The notes under the pieces: generated by a model
The model's input: only the letters and a program-made list of their open reading frames with translations
Told to the model about the DNA's origin: nothing
The model's database searches: none
Assembly: GCA_028873515.1 (NCBI GenBank)
Contig: JAGWIG010000017.1
Span: forward strand, 1 to 44,519
Reading direction: 5' to 3'
Length of the DNA: 44,519 nucleotides
DNA from: Pseudomonadota bacterium
GTDB taxonomy: Bacteria; Pseudomonadota; Gammaproteobacteria; Burkholderiales; REEB80
Part shown: in pieces, positions 30,947-38,871 of the stretch
How positions within the stretch are numbered: position 1 is the stretch's first letter
Layout of the letters: each line of letters opens with the position of its first letter
Translations under genes and position numbers: made by a program

Positions 30947-32155
30947 CTATGATTTTCCCCCAATCCATTCATACGCCTTGTCTTGACTATCCACCACTAG
31001 CTTAGTCTTAAGGCATCCCATTTGTACAAGTGTTGTTTCAATCTGTGTTAATGTAAAGGCATCTACATCCCGATAGAATCTACTAAGTACAGTGCGCCTT
31101 GTTGTGTACTGTACTTTTTCTATGTAATTTTTAATTGTTTCGGTAGCATCACTACTCTTACTCTTACCGAAACCGCCGAATGTTTTGTACATATTCCGTT
31201 CGGCATCCAACAAGTATTGCAATGCCTTATCAAAGTCTGGTATTGTAATCTTCAGGTCATCCCCTCTCGACGCACTGCATACTAACATTAGTTTACGAAG
31301 GTGTGTTGCCCTTCGCTCACAGTAGCCGGCAAATCTTGGGTCATCAATGGCGGGGTGCCCTGCTCCCGTCATTCGATCTTGCTCAATGTACCATGCAACG
31401 TATGCCTTCTTGGCGTCGGGAGTCATGGTTACTTCCCCAGATAACTTACTGACTCTTTCTAGGTCATTGATTAACATTCCTCGCAATTCAGTCTCGCGCA
31501 CTGTTAGGGTATGTTCAGGGACAATCTTTCTTTTATGCTCCTCCACAATAAAGATGATACGGCTGGTGAATCCACCGCCGACAGCTTCGTGTGGGATCAT
31601 TGATTGAATCCAGTCGGGAGCCGTACCTCCCATAAGATTAAGGCATAAGCCGTGAAGGGTATCCTTACCACGGCCAACGGTCTCATATTCCCAATCATCC
31701 TTACTATCATACCAGTCGGTAAGATTAGATAGGTACGCGATGTCTCCTTGACCCAGAAAAACAGAAAGCTCCTCGGAAAATGCAGTAACCGCACAGTGAT
31801 ATTTAACTTTACCATCGGAAGGGTCCTGAAAGTTTACAGATGCTCGTTTCATTGCAAGGATCATTGCCTGTCTACCACTACTACTCTCCGGTGTTACGGT
31901 GATCCCAGGTATCTCTTTCAAGATATCCTTCGCAATACCCAATGCGGTACCCTTACGTGTACGCCCGGATGGACCAATAAGGACAACGTATAGGTTGGGG
32001 TATATGATTTCATGTCCCCACCGAAGATATATCCTCCTCTGCAATGCCCCTGCTACGGAACTTAAACTACACCATTGATGATAGGAGATAGGGGACTCCG
32101 TGCTATCGGTGTACTCTAGGTATGAGTCCAACCAATTAGTGAGTTCCCGTGCCAT
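30947..32155 (-). CDS. Primase/helicase-type replicative ATPase, DUF3987-like
   Basis: 402 residues from the ATG at 32155 (AAGGGA upstream; a TTG at 32173 is possible). After PNLYVVL a Walker A GPSGRTRKGT lies near residue 65, then SEELSVFLGQGDI in the Walker B or sensor region, and LMGGTAPDWIQSMIP with an arginine-containing FTSRIIFI. This order is that of DUF3987 proteins, the helicase part of phage primase-helicases. The C-terminal 80 residues look like a winged-helix. It overlaps the polymerase stop by 20 bases and ends the minus block. Confidence 0.75.
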   Translation of the reverse strand: MARELTNWLDSYLEYTDSTESPISYHQWCSLSSVAGALQRRIYLRWGHEIIYPNLYVVLIGPSGRTRKGTALGIAKDILKEIPGITVTPESSSGRQAMILAMKRASVNFQDPSDGKVKYHCAVTAFSEELSVFLGQGDIAYLSNLTDWYDSKDDWEYETVGRGKDTLHGLCLNLMGGTAPDWIQSMIPHEAVGGGFTSRIIFIVEEHKRKIVPEHTLTVRETELRGMLINDLERVSKLSGEVTMTPDAKKAYVAWYIEQDRMTGAGHPAIDDPRFAGYCERRATHLRKLMLVCSASRGDDLKITIPDFDKALQYLLDAERNMYKTFGGFGKSKSSDATETIKNYIEKVQYTTRRTVLSRFYRDVDAFTLTQIETTLVQMGCLKTKLVVDSQDKAYEWIGGKS

Positions 32156-33674
32156 GTGTATCCCTTGTTGCAAGGAGATTAATTATGTCGGCATGTTCTT
32201 TGAGTTTCTGCATGCCTTGTTCATTGTGCTGCTTATGGAAACCGCCCCAATTCAATCCACACTTTGCGTCGGTTGCAATCTTGAATTCATTACCGTTGTA
32301 CATGATTGTGGGACTTACGTAATCATAGATGCGGTGCATCATGTTATTGTACTTGTCCTTGTCCAACACAACTTCGATTGGCGCCTGCATTAGGATACTG
32401 TCATGCACCTGAGCCAATATATCAATGTTGAGGTGCTGCGTGAGGTACTCATCATTGTATATGCGGACCATCCCTTGATTGAGGGAATCCACAACAGTCG
32501 ATTGTGGGATCATACTGTAGGCGGACTTCCAGAGGTCATCACCCCACTCACCCATGAAGCGGACACGACGCCCGAAACAGTTGGTAAGGGTGCGGTCTTT
32601 CTGTAATTGTCGTTTAACAACCTCGTATCCCAATCTAATACCGGGGTAAATCTCGTGGTAGAGGTTAATAATTCTCTTGGCTTCAGACTCATCCATTTCA
32701 TTAATAAGGGCGAAATTACGGTATCGTTCATCGTAGTTCAATCCGTGGTTTGATTTCTTACCGCACTGACGAAGGGACATACTGCGAGGCCAATCTCTTG
32801 TGTATAACTTCTTGAGGATTTCATCCTCCATGCGCAATTTGTGGATAGCATCTGCGCTGGTTGCATGACCTACAATATCATCTTCGTAGGCGACTATCTC
32901 GGCAGGTAATCCAAACATGAGGGAGGCAGTGTGACAATGCACATCAACACCTGCCTGAATGGCGGTAATCATGTTTGCATCATTACCGAAGTAGGCAACT
33001 ACAACCCACTCGGCTTGCTTTTTGTCAACCTCAATCAACACATACCCATCATCTGCCACAAGGAACTTCTTGAACTCTTGTGGGAGATTCTGGAAATTCA
33101 TTCCGGTGCCGAACACGGTCTTTGATGAAGAAAGACGGCCAAACTTTGTGCCTCTTGGGTTGTAGGCCCCTCGTAGGCGATCATCGGCATCAAAGTTAAT
33201 ATCGAGGTATGTACCGTAGAGCTTTTGTAACCCTCGAATCTCTTGCACAAGTTTTGCCTGACGTAATCCCGTCTGTTTGGCGGTACCTCTAACGAGTTTC
33301 TGCATGGCCATGTCATCGGTCGTTACCTTCTTTGTCTTGGGGGACATGATTGTAGGCAGGCCCAACTCAATGTAGAAGTAGTTGGCACATGCCTTACTGC
33401 TATTTACGTTTAATGAATGCCCGACAAGCTCATCCAATTCCATTTGTTTCTCTGCGGCACTCTCCAATACTTCCCTCTTCGTGTCGGCCATTAGGAGGTG
33501 GTTTACTTTAACGCCGCGAGTCTGCATGTATGTGAGGACGGGAAGGAGGTCCATCGTCATCTTGTAGGTTGCTTCGTAACCATTGGATAACATGGGCCAG
33601 AATTTATCATGCATCTCAATCATGCAGGCACTGTCTAAAGCGGAATAGCGAAGGAACGATTCATCCATTTTCAT
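32136..33674 (-). CDS. polA: DNA polymerase, family A, polymerase part (split gene)
   Basis: 512 residues from the ATG at 33674 (GGGGGA upstream; another ATG at 33668). It begins inside the 3'-5' exonuclease domain with its third motif (YSALDSACMIEM, Y-x3-D). It continues through the thumb to motif A (LIEVDKKQAEWVVVAYF), motif B (MSLRQCGKKSNHGLNYDE) and motif C (AQVHDSI). The missing first two exonuclease motifs are on the gene at 34063-35076. A 9-base direct repeat (33658-33666 and 34067-34075) marks the two edges of a 409-bp insertion; joining across it would restore one frame. It would replicate the phage genome with the neighbouring helicase. Confidence 0.88.
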   Translation of the reverse strand: MKMDESFLRYSALDSACMIEMHDKFWPMLSNGYEATYKMTMDLLPVLTYMQTRGVKVNHLLMADTKREVLESAAEKQMELDELVGHSLNVNSSKACANYFYIELGLPTIMSPKTKKVTTDDMAMQKLVRGTAKQTGLRQAKLVQEIRGLQKLYGTYLDINFDADDRLRGAYNPRGTKFGRLSSSKTVFGTGMNFQNLPQEFKKFLVADDGYVLIEVDKKQAEWVVVAYFGNDANMITAIQAGVDVHCHTASLMFGLPAEIVAYEDDIVGHATSADAIHKLRMEDEILKKLYTRDWPRSMSLRQCGKKSNHGLNYDERYRNFALINEMDESEAKRIINLYHEIYPGIRLGYEVVKRQLQKDRTLTNCFGRRVRFMGEWGDDLWKSAYSMIPQSTVVDSLNQGMVRIYNDEYLTQHLNIDILAQVHDSILMQAPIEVVLDKDKYNNMMHRIYDYVSPTIMYNGNEFKIATDAKCGLNWGGFHKQHNEQGMQKLKEHADIINLLATRDTHGTGTH

Positions 33675-33894
33675 AATATCCCCCGAAATGCTTCCCATTA
33701 CATTGGATAGGTTTAATTTCATGCAACTCATCAAGGTATCGAATACCCTCCTCAAGACATTCTTCATAGGAGGAGATTGGATAACTCTCGTGGAGGGTAA
33801 TTCCACCTTCTGATAGGAGAAAGGTCCATGTGTTGAAGTTACCGAGGCGAATTTCAATATCCCTTGTTGGGGATGGATTCTTTAATTGTTCCAT
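33661..33894 (-). CDS. Small protein inside the polymerase-splitting insertion
   Basis: 77 residues from the ATG at 33894; another ATG three codons earlier (33903) would overlap the upstream stop. The protein (PTRDIEIRLGNFNTWTFLLS, then SYPISSYEECLEEGIRYLDE) reads as a small alpha/beta fold without a known family. Its stop overlaps the polymerase start region (ATGGATGA). It is one of two genes within the 409-bp insertion. Confidence 0.6.
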   Translation of the reverse strand: MEQLKNPSPTRDIEIRLGNFNTWTFLLSEGGITLHESYPISSYEECLEEGIRYLDELHEIKPIQCNGKHFGGYYENG

Positions 33895-33895
33895 G

Positions 33896-34063
33896 TTATT
33901 CATCCTGACAAGTTGGGCAATTGTTATCGAGTATCTTCCCCAATCTTTTCAATTCAAAGAAGAGGTCTTGTGCGCTGTAGAAGGGTCCGAAGGTACCATC
34001 CTCATCATCGTAATACCATAAGTTGGTATTGCGGCAAGTATATATTACAAGAGGCTTTGCCAT
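33896..34063 (-). CDS. 55-residue protein inside the polymerase-splitting insertion
   Basis: The start overlaps the stop of the UDG-exonuclease gene as TAATG. The product begins MAKPLVIYTCRNTNLWYYDD and ends LDNNCPTCQDE, with a CPTC motif that could bind metal or form a disulphide. No family recognised. Together with the next small gene it fills the insertion almost completely, leaving little room for an intron core. Confidence 0.55.
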   Translation of the reverse strand: MAKPLVIYTCRNTNLWYYDDEDGTFGPFYSAQDLFFELKRLGKILDNNCPTCQDE

Positions 34064-35076
34064 TATGATTCATCCTTTATATTGCGGAAATGCACGGTGT
34101 CCTTCCAGTATTCCTGACTACCACAATAGATACTGCCGAGGAACCCCAATCCTTTCTGTAACTCAGGGAACATTATTGAATGGGCCACCATGGTATCATG
34201 TATTGGACCTTGTACAGTAATTCCGTTACGCGTGAGCAGGAATGGTACGTCAAACATACTATTTTGTATGACTTTCGTACTCGCAGGATTGCCAAGTACT
34301 CTTTGGATTCCCTTCCAGATTTGTAACTCTTCTTCCAGGTTCCACCGCCCTGATATCGGTATGACACACGCAAGGTCCGGTGAAGACGAGAAACTGATGC
34401 AGGATACCTCATAGTTGATTACCTCAATGTCGAAGCCAACAAGTGTTTGCTCCTCGTAATAGGTAAGCCAGTCGAGTGCGTCCTGTATTGTATCATGGTT
34501 GTATACCAATTGTCTATCGGGCCTTATTAGGTCTGGGAATTTACTCTCCTCCTTTGCCTTATTGAAGTCTGCTGCAATCATGTACCTATAGGTGTACATA
34601 CCTCGCAAGGCATTCATCGGGTGGAAGGTGGGAATTACTTTCCTCCCAGGGAGTAGCGTCGAAGGGAATACATAACCTCTATACAGAGATAGACGGCCAA
34701 GGCTACACAAAGCAGCAAAAGCAGCAGGTCCGCATGCAATGATAATGTTTGCATTAACTTCTGACATTTCTGCCTGAAGGAGTCGGACATATTCCATTCC
34801 TTTTTCTGTAAAGGTTGTTTTCTTTTCATCAAAGAAAAGGTGTTTATTATCTGCCCTACACTTCACCAGGTTAGTCATGTAGACTTCCCCTCTTATTAGA
34901 CCGGCATGATGAAGGCAATCTTCCAACACTTTTCCATCAGGACCACTAAAGGGTTTCCTGTTTCGAACATCGAAACCACTGCAAAAATCCCCCACTATAG
35001 CAATCCTACTCTTCTTATTGCCGTAGGGAGGGACTTCTATTTTACCTTGCTCAGGAAGGAACATTGCGTTCTCCAA
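34063..35076 (-). CDS. UDG-like domain fused to the first half of a 3'-5' exonuclease
   Basis: 337 residues. Residues 20-190 follow the family 4/5 uracil-DNA glycosylase plan: IAIVGDFCSGFD, KPFSGPDGKVLEDCL, VYMTNLVKCRADN, NIIIACGPAAFAAL and IPTFHPMNALRG. The first motif is degenerate (no GExPG), so glycosylase activity is uncertain. Residues 205-330 carry exonuclease motif I (VGFDIEV) and motif II (VIQNSMFDVPFL), then KGLGFLGSIYCGSQEYWKD. The protein stops within NIKDES, at the edge of the 409-bp insertion. The remaining exonuclease motif and the polymerase are on the gene at 32136. ATTGGAG lies before the start. Confidence 0.8.
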   Translation of the reverse strand: MENAMFLPEQGKIEVPPYGNKKSRIAIVGDFCSGFDVRNRKPFSGPDGKVLEDCLHHAGLIRGEVYMTNLVKCRADNKHLFFDEKKTTFTEKGMEYVRLLQAEMSEVNANIIIACGPAAFAALCSLGRLSLYRGYVFPSTLLPGRKVIPTFHPMNALRGMYTYRYMIAADFNKAKEESKFPDLIRPDRQLVYNHDTIQDALDWLTYYEEQTLVGFDIEVINYEVSCISFSSSPDLACVIPISGRWNLEEELQIWKGIQRVLGNPASTKVIQNSMFDVPFLLTRNGITVQGPIHDTMVAHSIMFPELQKGLGFLGSIYCGSQEYWKDTVHFRNIKDES

Positions 35077-36309
35077 TTATTGTTTAGCGAGGATCTTCTT
35101 TGTATCTTCCTCAACAGTCAGAAGAAACTTTGGTTTATATTCTGGATTATTTTCAATCCCCAGGCATTGAAAACCAAGCTCATAACAGGCGCGAAGGGTT
35201 ACTCCGCTGCCGCAGAAGGGCACAAATACAAATTGCATATCCTCTAGGAAGGTTTGAAGGAGCGCTTTCATTAAATAAATAGGATGTTGTTGAGGATGAT
35301 AGGAGGGCCTATCTTCTGCGCAGAGGATTGTATTCATGCTTCCTTGGCGAGCCAACTTTACATTCCCTTTATGACACACAAACATAGTTGTATGATTGTG
35401 ACTGAGGCGCGTTGGGTCTTTTATTACGGTTCCGGCATTTTGATACCATACGAAGGGGGCTGGATCTATTTTCCATCCTGCCTTCAAGAGGTCGGAATAT
35501 GTCTCAATGTATCGTTCGTGAGGGAACCAGTAAAGGAGCCAAGAATCTTTTGCCGCAACTCTATATAATTCAGAGGCTAGTTTCTCATTTGCCAATTCAA
35601 GAGGAGGATCACAGTCAATAAGGTTGAAATTAATGTTAGCCTTCATGTGTTCAATGTGCTTTATGGCATCCCCAATTACGTAATTTTCAGATGCACAACG
35701 AAGGGTTGCCGCAAGCCCCTTTTCTTTTTGTGTACTCGCGGGGTTATTCTCATGTTGCTCCATTTTTCCTTTTTGCCGCCTTGCCAACTCCTGTACAATG
35801 CTATCCTCCTCAGCCTTTTTGATGACGGTACTTGCCTCGTCGGCAGTCTTGCATTGTTCAAGAGAGGGGAGGACTTCCATTCCTGCTGCTAGGCGAAGCG
35901 CACGACTAACATTCATCGGGTTTTTGTCAATTAGTTCGGCTGTTTTCCTACCAGTCCAATTGATGTTCCTCTCGCTGTATAGGGTATGGATACGGGCAAT
36001 TAGTTTTGCCTGTTCTTGCCATGTGAATTCCTTGCGGTGTATATTCTCAATTAATTCAATTTCCCGCGCATCTATCTCACCTTCGATTACACGAAGTAAA
36101 GCAGGAATTTCCACAAGGCCCAAAGCCATACAAGCTGTATAACGGCGACCGCCAGCCAGTAAGTGTAGGTCACTCGAAAGCGTGATGGGTTGGAGGATAC
36201 CTTTTTCATTAATACTCTCCTTTAATTCATCAATGTTGCCGAGGTCAACACGGTAGCGTTCATCGACAATGATGTCGGCCAGCTTTACCATCTTCAATTT
36301 GTCTTTCAT
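35077..36309 (-). CDS. ParB-like domain fused to a DNA methyltransferase
   Basis: 410 residues. Residues 7-95 are ParB/Spo0J-type (LADIIVDERYRVD, LQPITLSSDLHLLAGGRRYT, LIENIHRKEFTWQEQA), followed by a helical domain (GRKTAELIDKNPMNVSRALR). From about residue 205 there is a beta-class N6/N4 methyltransferase: FNLIDCDPPLEL (motif IV) and, near the end, FVPFCGSGVTLRACYELGF and GIENNPEY (motif I). The motif IV aromatic (DPPY/W) is Leu here, so activity may be altered. ParB-methyltransferase fusions occur in other phages, probably for self-modification. TAATG overlap with the Mom-like gene. Confidence 0.8.
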   Translation of the reverse strand: MKDKLKMVKLADIIVDERYRVDLGNIDELKESINEKGILQPITLSSDLHLLAGGRRYTACMALGLVEIPALLRVIEGEIDAREIELIENIHRKEFTWQEQAKLIARIHTLYSERNINWTGRKTAELIDKNPMNVSRALRLAAGMEVLPSLEQCKTADEASTVIKKAEEDSIVQELARRQKGKMEQHENNPASTQKEKGLAATLRCASENYVIGDAIKHIEHMKANINFNLIDCDPPLELANEKLASELYRVAAKDSWLLYWFPHERYIETYSDLLKAGWKIDPAPFVWYQNAGTVIKDPTRLSHNHTTMFVCHKGNVKLARQGSMNTILCAEDRPSYHPQQHPIYLMKALLQTFLEDMQFVFVPFCGSGVTLRACYELGFQCLGIENNPEYKPKFLLTVEEDTKKILAKQ

Positions 36310-37121
36310 TACTTCAATCCCTCCAGCAGCATGGCCAATTGTTCGGGTGTCAGATCGGCAAGGAGTTTCTCCGCTGCCGTTACGGCCTTCTTCTGTACTT
36401 TTTTCTTCTCCTTCACAACACGGGCTTTTGCGGCGGGCCTTTCTACCTCCCTTCTACTGCGAAGGGCATCTAATCGTTTACGTAATTCCTCATCACTCTG
36501 ATTTTCGATGGGGATTATGAGGTCACTTAATTGACTCACTTTTTTATCTCCCTCTGCCTTTGTTAGGTGAAAAATGAATTTGTGTTTGTAGAAGGATTTC
36601 ATTTTTACATAGCCCATCTGATACATGATGGTACTATTCTTGTGGGCATTGCTCACTTGTCGGTTTGTTTTAGGATCAAGCCACCTTGCGTGCGGACCGA
36701 CACGTCCTAGGTACAACCAGTTGGTTGCCTTGTATATTCCACCACTATGCCCTTGTGCCTCGTCGGCGAAGGTCACCAAGGATACGAAACGCCTATCCTT
36801 CTTGATGATTTTGATACTTTTTCCAAGCAGGAAGGATGCACTGTTTCTCGGTGCTTCTGGGCGGATAACCAGGCGAGATAAATTGAGGACCCTTCTCCAA
36901 TCGCTTGCATTGACAGTGAGGGCGGTGTCTTTCGTAGGGGGAGTCCACCAAGCAATTCCCATGAGGGCGTTGTCGGTCTTGCGAAACATGCCGTGTGTGT
37001 ATATTGCACTTGTACTACCTCCCTTCGCGTAGTGAAATTCTTTCACAAGTGCCTGGGCGTCGGACAAAAGACAATCGGCAACATACCAGTCTTGTGTGTT
37101 TAGGTTAATGGCGGCGTCCAT
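36309..37121 (-). CDS. Mom-like DNA modification protein
   Basis: 270 residues. The N-terminal 200 residues follow the phage Mu Mom/acyltransferase-like pattern: ADCLLSDAQALVKEFHYAKG, GMFRKTDNALMGIAWWTPP, LNLSRLVIRPEAPRNSASFL, then LVTFADEAQGHSGGIYKATN and WLYLGRVG. Mu Mom converts adenine to a methylcarbamoylated form that blocks restriction. An extra basic linker (AAKARVVKEKKKVQKKAV) and a tail LADLTPEQLAMLLEGLK follow, the latter shared in style with two other small phage proteins here. Coupled to the ParB-methyltransferase gene, so the two may act together in DNA protection. Confidence 0.8.
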   Translation of the reverse strand: MDAAINLNTQDWYVADCLLSDAQALVKEFHYAKGGSTSAIYTHGMFRKTDNALMGIAWWTPPTKDTALTVNASDWRRVLNLSRLVIRPEAPRNSASFLLGKSIKIIKKDRRFVSLVTFADEAQGHSGGIYKATNWLYLGRVGPHARWLDPKTNRQVSNAHKNSTIMYQMGYVKMKSFYKHKFIFHLTKAEGDKKVSQLSDLIIPIENQSDEELRKRLDALRSRREVERPAAKARVVKEKKKVQKKAVTAAEKLLADLTPEQLAMLLEGLK

Positions 37122-37417
37122 TCTTTGACCTTCTGTTTATGTATTCCTATTTCAAGGGCCCGCTCCGCCCGTTGTAACTGTCCTCGGAGAATTGCACATT
37201 GACGTTTTTTCCTTATTACAAAACTATCTAATGCCTCCTCCGAAGTTTTACAGGCAAATCTTTTCCGTGATTCATTTAGAACAAAACGATTATCGTCAAG
37301 GCGAACGCCGCAAGGAGTTACTTTCCTTACGGTATAAGGAATGGCAATTAATCGAACTTCACCATCCTCATATAACATATCAACCCAGCGTATCCATATA
37401 TCTCCAATCTCGGCCAT
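37100..37417 (-). CDS. Small hypothetical protein before the Mom-like gene
   Basis: 105 residues from the ATG at 37417 (GGAG upstream); the open frame extends back into the terminator sequence and is not used. The first half is beta-like (MAEIGDIWIRWVDMLYEDGE), the second is basic and helical (KRQCAILRGQLQRAERALEI). It overlaps the Mom-like start by 22 bases. In Mu, mom is preceded by the regulator com, but this protein lacks the Com zinc-finger pattern. Confidence 0.55.
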   Translation of the reverse strand: MAEIGDIWIRWVDMLYEDGEVRLIAIPYTVRKVTPCGVRLDDNRFVLNESRKRFACKTSEEALDSFVIRKKRQCAILRGQLQRAERALEIGIHKQKVKEWTPPLT

Positions 37418-37445
37418 TTTTAATCTCCACGGTAAGGAGAAATGC

Positions 37446-37478
37446 AAAAAGCCCCTTCCCCTTTTACAGGGAGGGGGC
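37446..37478 (-). terminator. Rho-independent terminator, leftward
   Basis: On the minus strand GCCCCCTCCC pairs with GGGAAGGGGC (one C-A mismatch) around an 8-base loop, followed by TTTTT. It lies 20 bases past the stop of the ssDNA-binding-like gene and before the modification and replication genes. Confidence 0.75.
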
Positions 37479-37498
37479 AAGCATTGCAACTTTATTTA

Positions 37499-37957
37499 TT
37501 AACCACGACGATTACGCCCAGGGGCTTTCCCATGGCCACCTGTAACCTCACCCCGAATTTTCGGCACACGAATCTGGTTGTACATATCACCATTTTCGTT
37601 AGGTTCACCGAGACCCACATCAACAAGGGCCGTCTGGCCAATCATGTTCATGGCCAAGGTGCTGGTATCACTGCTGTAGGGGACGTTGAACAGGGCAAGG
37701 AACCTCTTCAACATCAACAACTTGAAGGCACCATTCTCGTCACCCTCGTAAGGAAGGGTGATATAATGACCAATAGCAGGCGCATTCAAGGAGAGATCGG
37801 TGAAGGCCAAGTTCACACGGAACATGGGCTTGCCGGGATTCTTGCTATTCGGACCCGTTTCTTTCTCCTCACAGGAAACGATCTGGAGTTCGTAGGTACC
37901 GAGAGCAACCGGCTTGCTTTCTTCAACGTCATCGAGGTTTTCGGGAAGATATGACAT
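37499..37957 (-). CDS. Putative ssDNA-binding protein, DUF669-like
   Basis: 152 residues. After VALGTYELQIVSCEEKE comes a fold of beta strands (GKPMFRVNLAFTDL, IGHYITLPYEGD), then FKLLMLKRFLALFNVPY, TALVDVGLGE and a basic Gly/Arg tail (GGHGKAPGRNRRG). The order and length match DUF669 proteins, OB-fold-like phage proteins thought to bind ssDNA and encoded next to Sak4-type ATPases. Its expression may be high, as it has its own palindrome, a two-hairpin leader and a strong terminator. Confidence 0.7.
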   Translation of the reverse strand: MSYLPENLDDVEESKPVALGTYELQIVSCEEKETGPNSKNPGKPMFRVNLAFTDLSLNAPAIGHYITLPYEGDENGAFKLLMLKRFLALFNVPYSSDTSTLAMNMIGQTALVDVGLGEPNENGDMYNQIRVPKIRGEVTGGHGKAPGRNRRG

Positions 37958-37989
37958 TTTATTTTCTCTCTTTTCTCTGTTTGCCTACT

Positions 37990-38039
37990 CTCCTCGAAAT
38001 GAGGAGGCTATAGACTCTGTTGCCTCTCTGTTTGAGAGG
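37990..38039 (-). promoter_or_regulatory. Two tandem hairpins in the leader of the ssDNA-binding-like gene
   Basis: The stems CTCCTC/GAGGAG (37990-37995 with 38001-38006) and CCTCTC/GAGAGG (38023-38028 with 38034-38039) each have 5-base loops. They lie between palindrome G and the ATG at 37957. Such stems may stabilise the message or bind the protein product. No U-tract follows either one. Confidence 0.5.
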
Positions 38040-38043
38040 AGTC

Positions 38044-38058
38044 GTAACAAATTGTTAC
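38044..38058. promoter_or_regulatory. Palindrome copy G (GTAACAAATTGTTAC)
   Basis: A 19-base perfect palindrome when TC and GA are included, 8 bases past the stop of the Sak4-like gene. TATAGC begins 10 bases beyond it to the right; no box is seen to the left, the direction of the genes. Confidence 0.65.
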
Positions 38059-38066
38059 GAGGTATA

Positions 38067-38870
38067 TTATAGCTTTCCTTCTTTTTCCAACTGTAGGATT
38101 TTCCCTAATCCCTGCCCTTCCAAGGGTTTCGTGAAATCGAGGGTTACATCCTCGAATGGATCAAGTCCCTTAATACTGGTGCGGATTGCGGTTGTAATCT
38201 TATCGGGCACTGTTTGGAACTTATGGTGGATGTGCCCTTGTCCATCATTCTCTACCTCAGCTACGAAAATGTCACTAAAGAGGAGGGGAATCTTGTTGCG
38301 CAATTGCCCGGTCATCATCGGTTGCCGGAATATACGCTTGGTCAATTCATCCTGTTTCATCTGCATGTGGCCGGTCATGTAGATTGTCTTACCTAATGAT
38401 ACGAGGGTACGGCATACATTAGTAAAGACGGTCATCTGCGGACCATAGTCGTCTTGCTGCGGCCAACTTCCCGGCCTTCCATTGATTGTTAGGGTTCGGT
38501 CCATTATCAAATCAAGGAAGGTGGTTGCACTATCCATGCCGATAACATCGTAATCATCGAAGAATCCATCCTTGTATCGTTCCTCGAAATCCTTTTGCCA
38601 CTCTTGGTATACGATATTTTTGTGTGCTGTTACGTTGTCGCCACCCTTTGCCTTACTCAGGGATTGTACATTGAGGTTAAGGGAGTCAGGGAAGAACTCC
38701 TCATATTCAATATCGTATCCTCGCAACGATAGGAGGGCATTGGGATCGAATAGGTAGGCAAACTTCTTCCCCGGCAACGTCAGGAATTGCGTTGTCTTGC
38801 CACTACCTGTATCACCGAGAACGAGGAAACGGTGCTGCGTTGTTGCCTTACTGTTAAGTGCGTTTGCCAC
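38067..38870 (-). CDS. RecA-like ATPase, Sak4-type recombinase
   Basis: 267 residues. A Walker A GDTGSGKTTQ lies near residue 19, a Walker B DDYDVIGMDSAT near 110, then SLGKTIYMTGHMQMKQDE and RNKIPLLFSDIFVAEVE. This is the AAA_24/Sak4 layout of phage single-strand annealing or recombination ATPases. Neighbours fit: the ssDNA-binding-like gene downstream and a PD-(D/E)XK nuclease upstream, a common recombination trio. Confidence 0.8.
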   Translation of the reverse strand: MANALNSKATTQHRFLVLGDTGSGKTTQFLTLPGKKFAYLFDPNALLSLRGYDIEYEEFFPDSLNLNVQSLSKAKGGDNVTAHKNIVYQEWQKDFEERYKDGFFDDYDVIGMDSATTFLDLIMDRTLTINGRPGSWPQQDDYGPQMTVFTNVCRTLVSLGKTIYMTGHMQMKQDELTKRIFRQPMMTGQLRNKIPLLFSDIFVAEVENDGQGHIHHKFQTVPDKITTAIRTSIKGLDPFEDVTLDFTKPLEGQGLGKILQLEKEGKL

Positions 38871-38871
38871 T

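Noticed and set aside
33658-34075. Group I intron as explanation of the polymerase split
   Set aside because: The 409 bp are almost fully occupied by two protein-like frames with coupled starts, and no intron core could be recognised by eye. Kept as a test in the findings, not annotated.
37442-37954. 170-residue open frame on the plus strand
   Set aside because: Shadow of the ssDNA-binding-like gene; begins inside the terminator.
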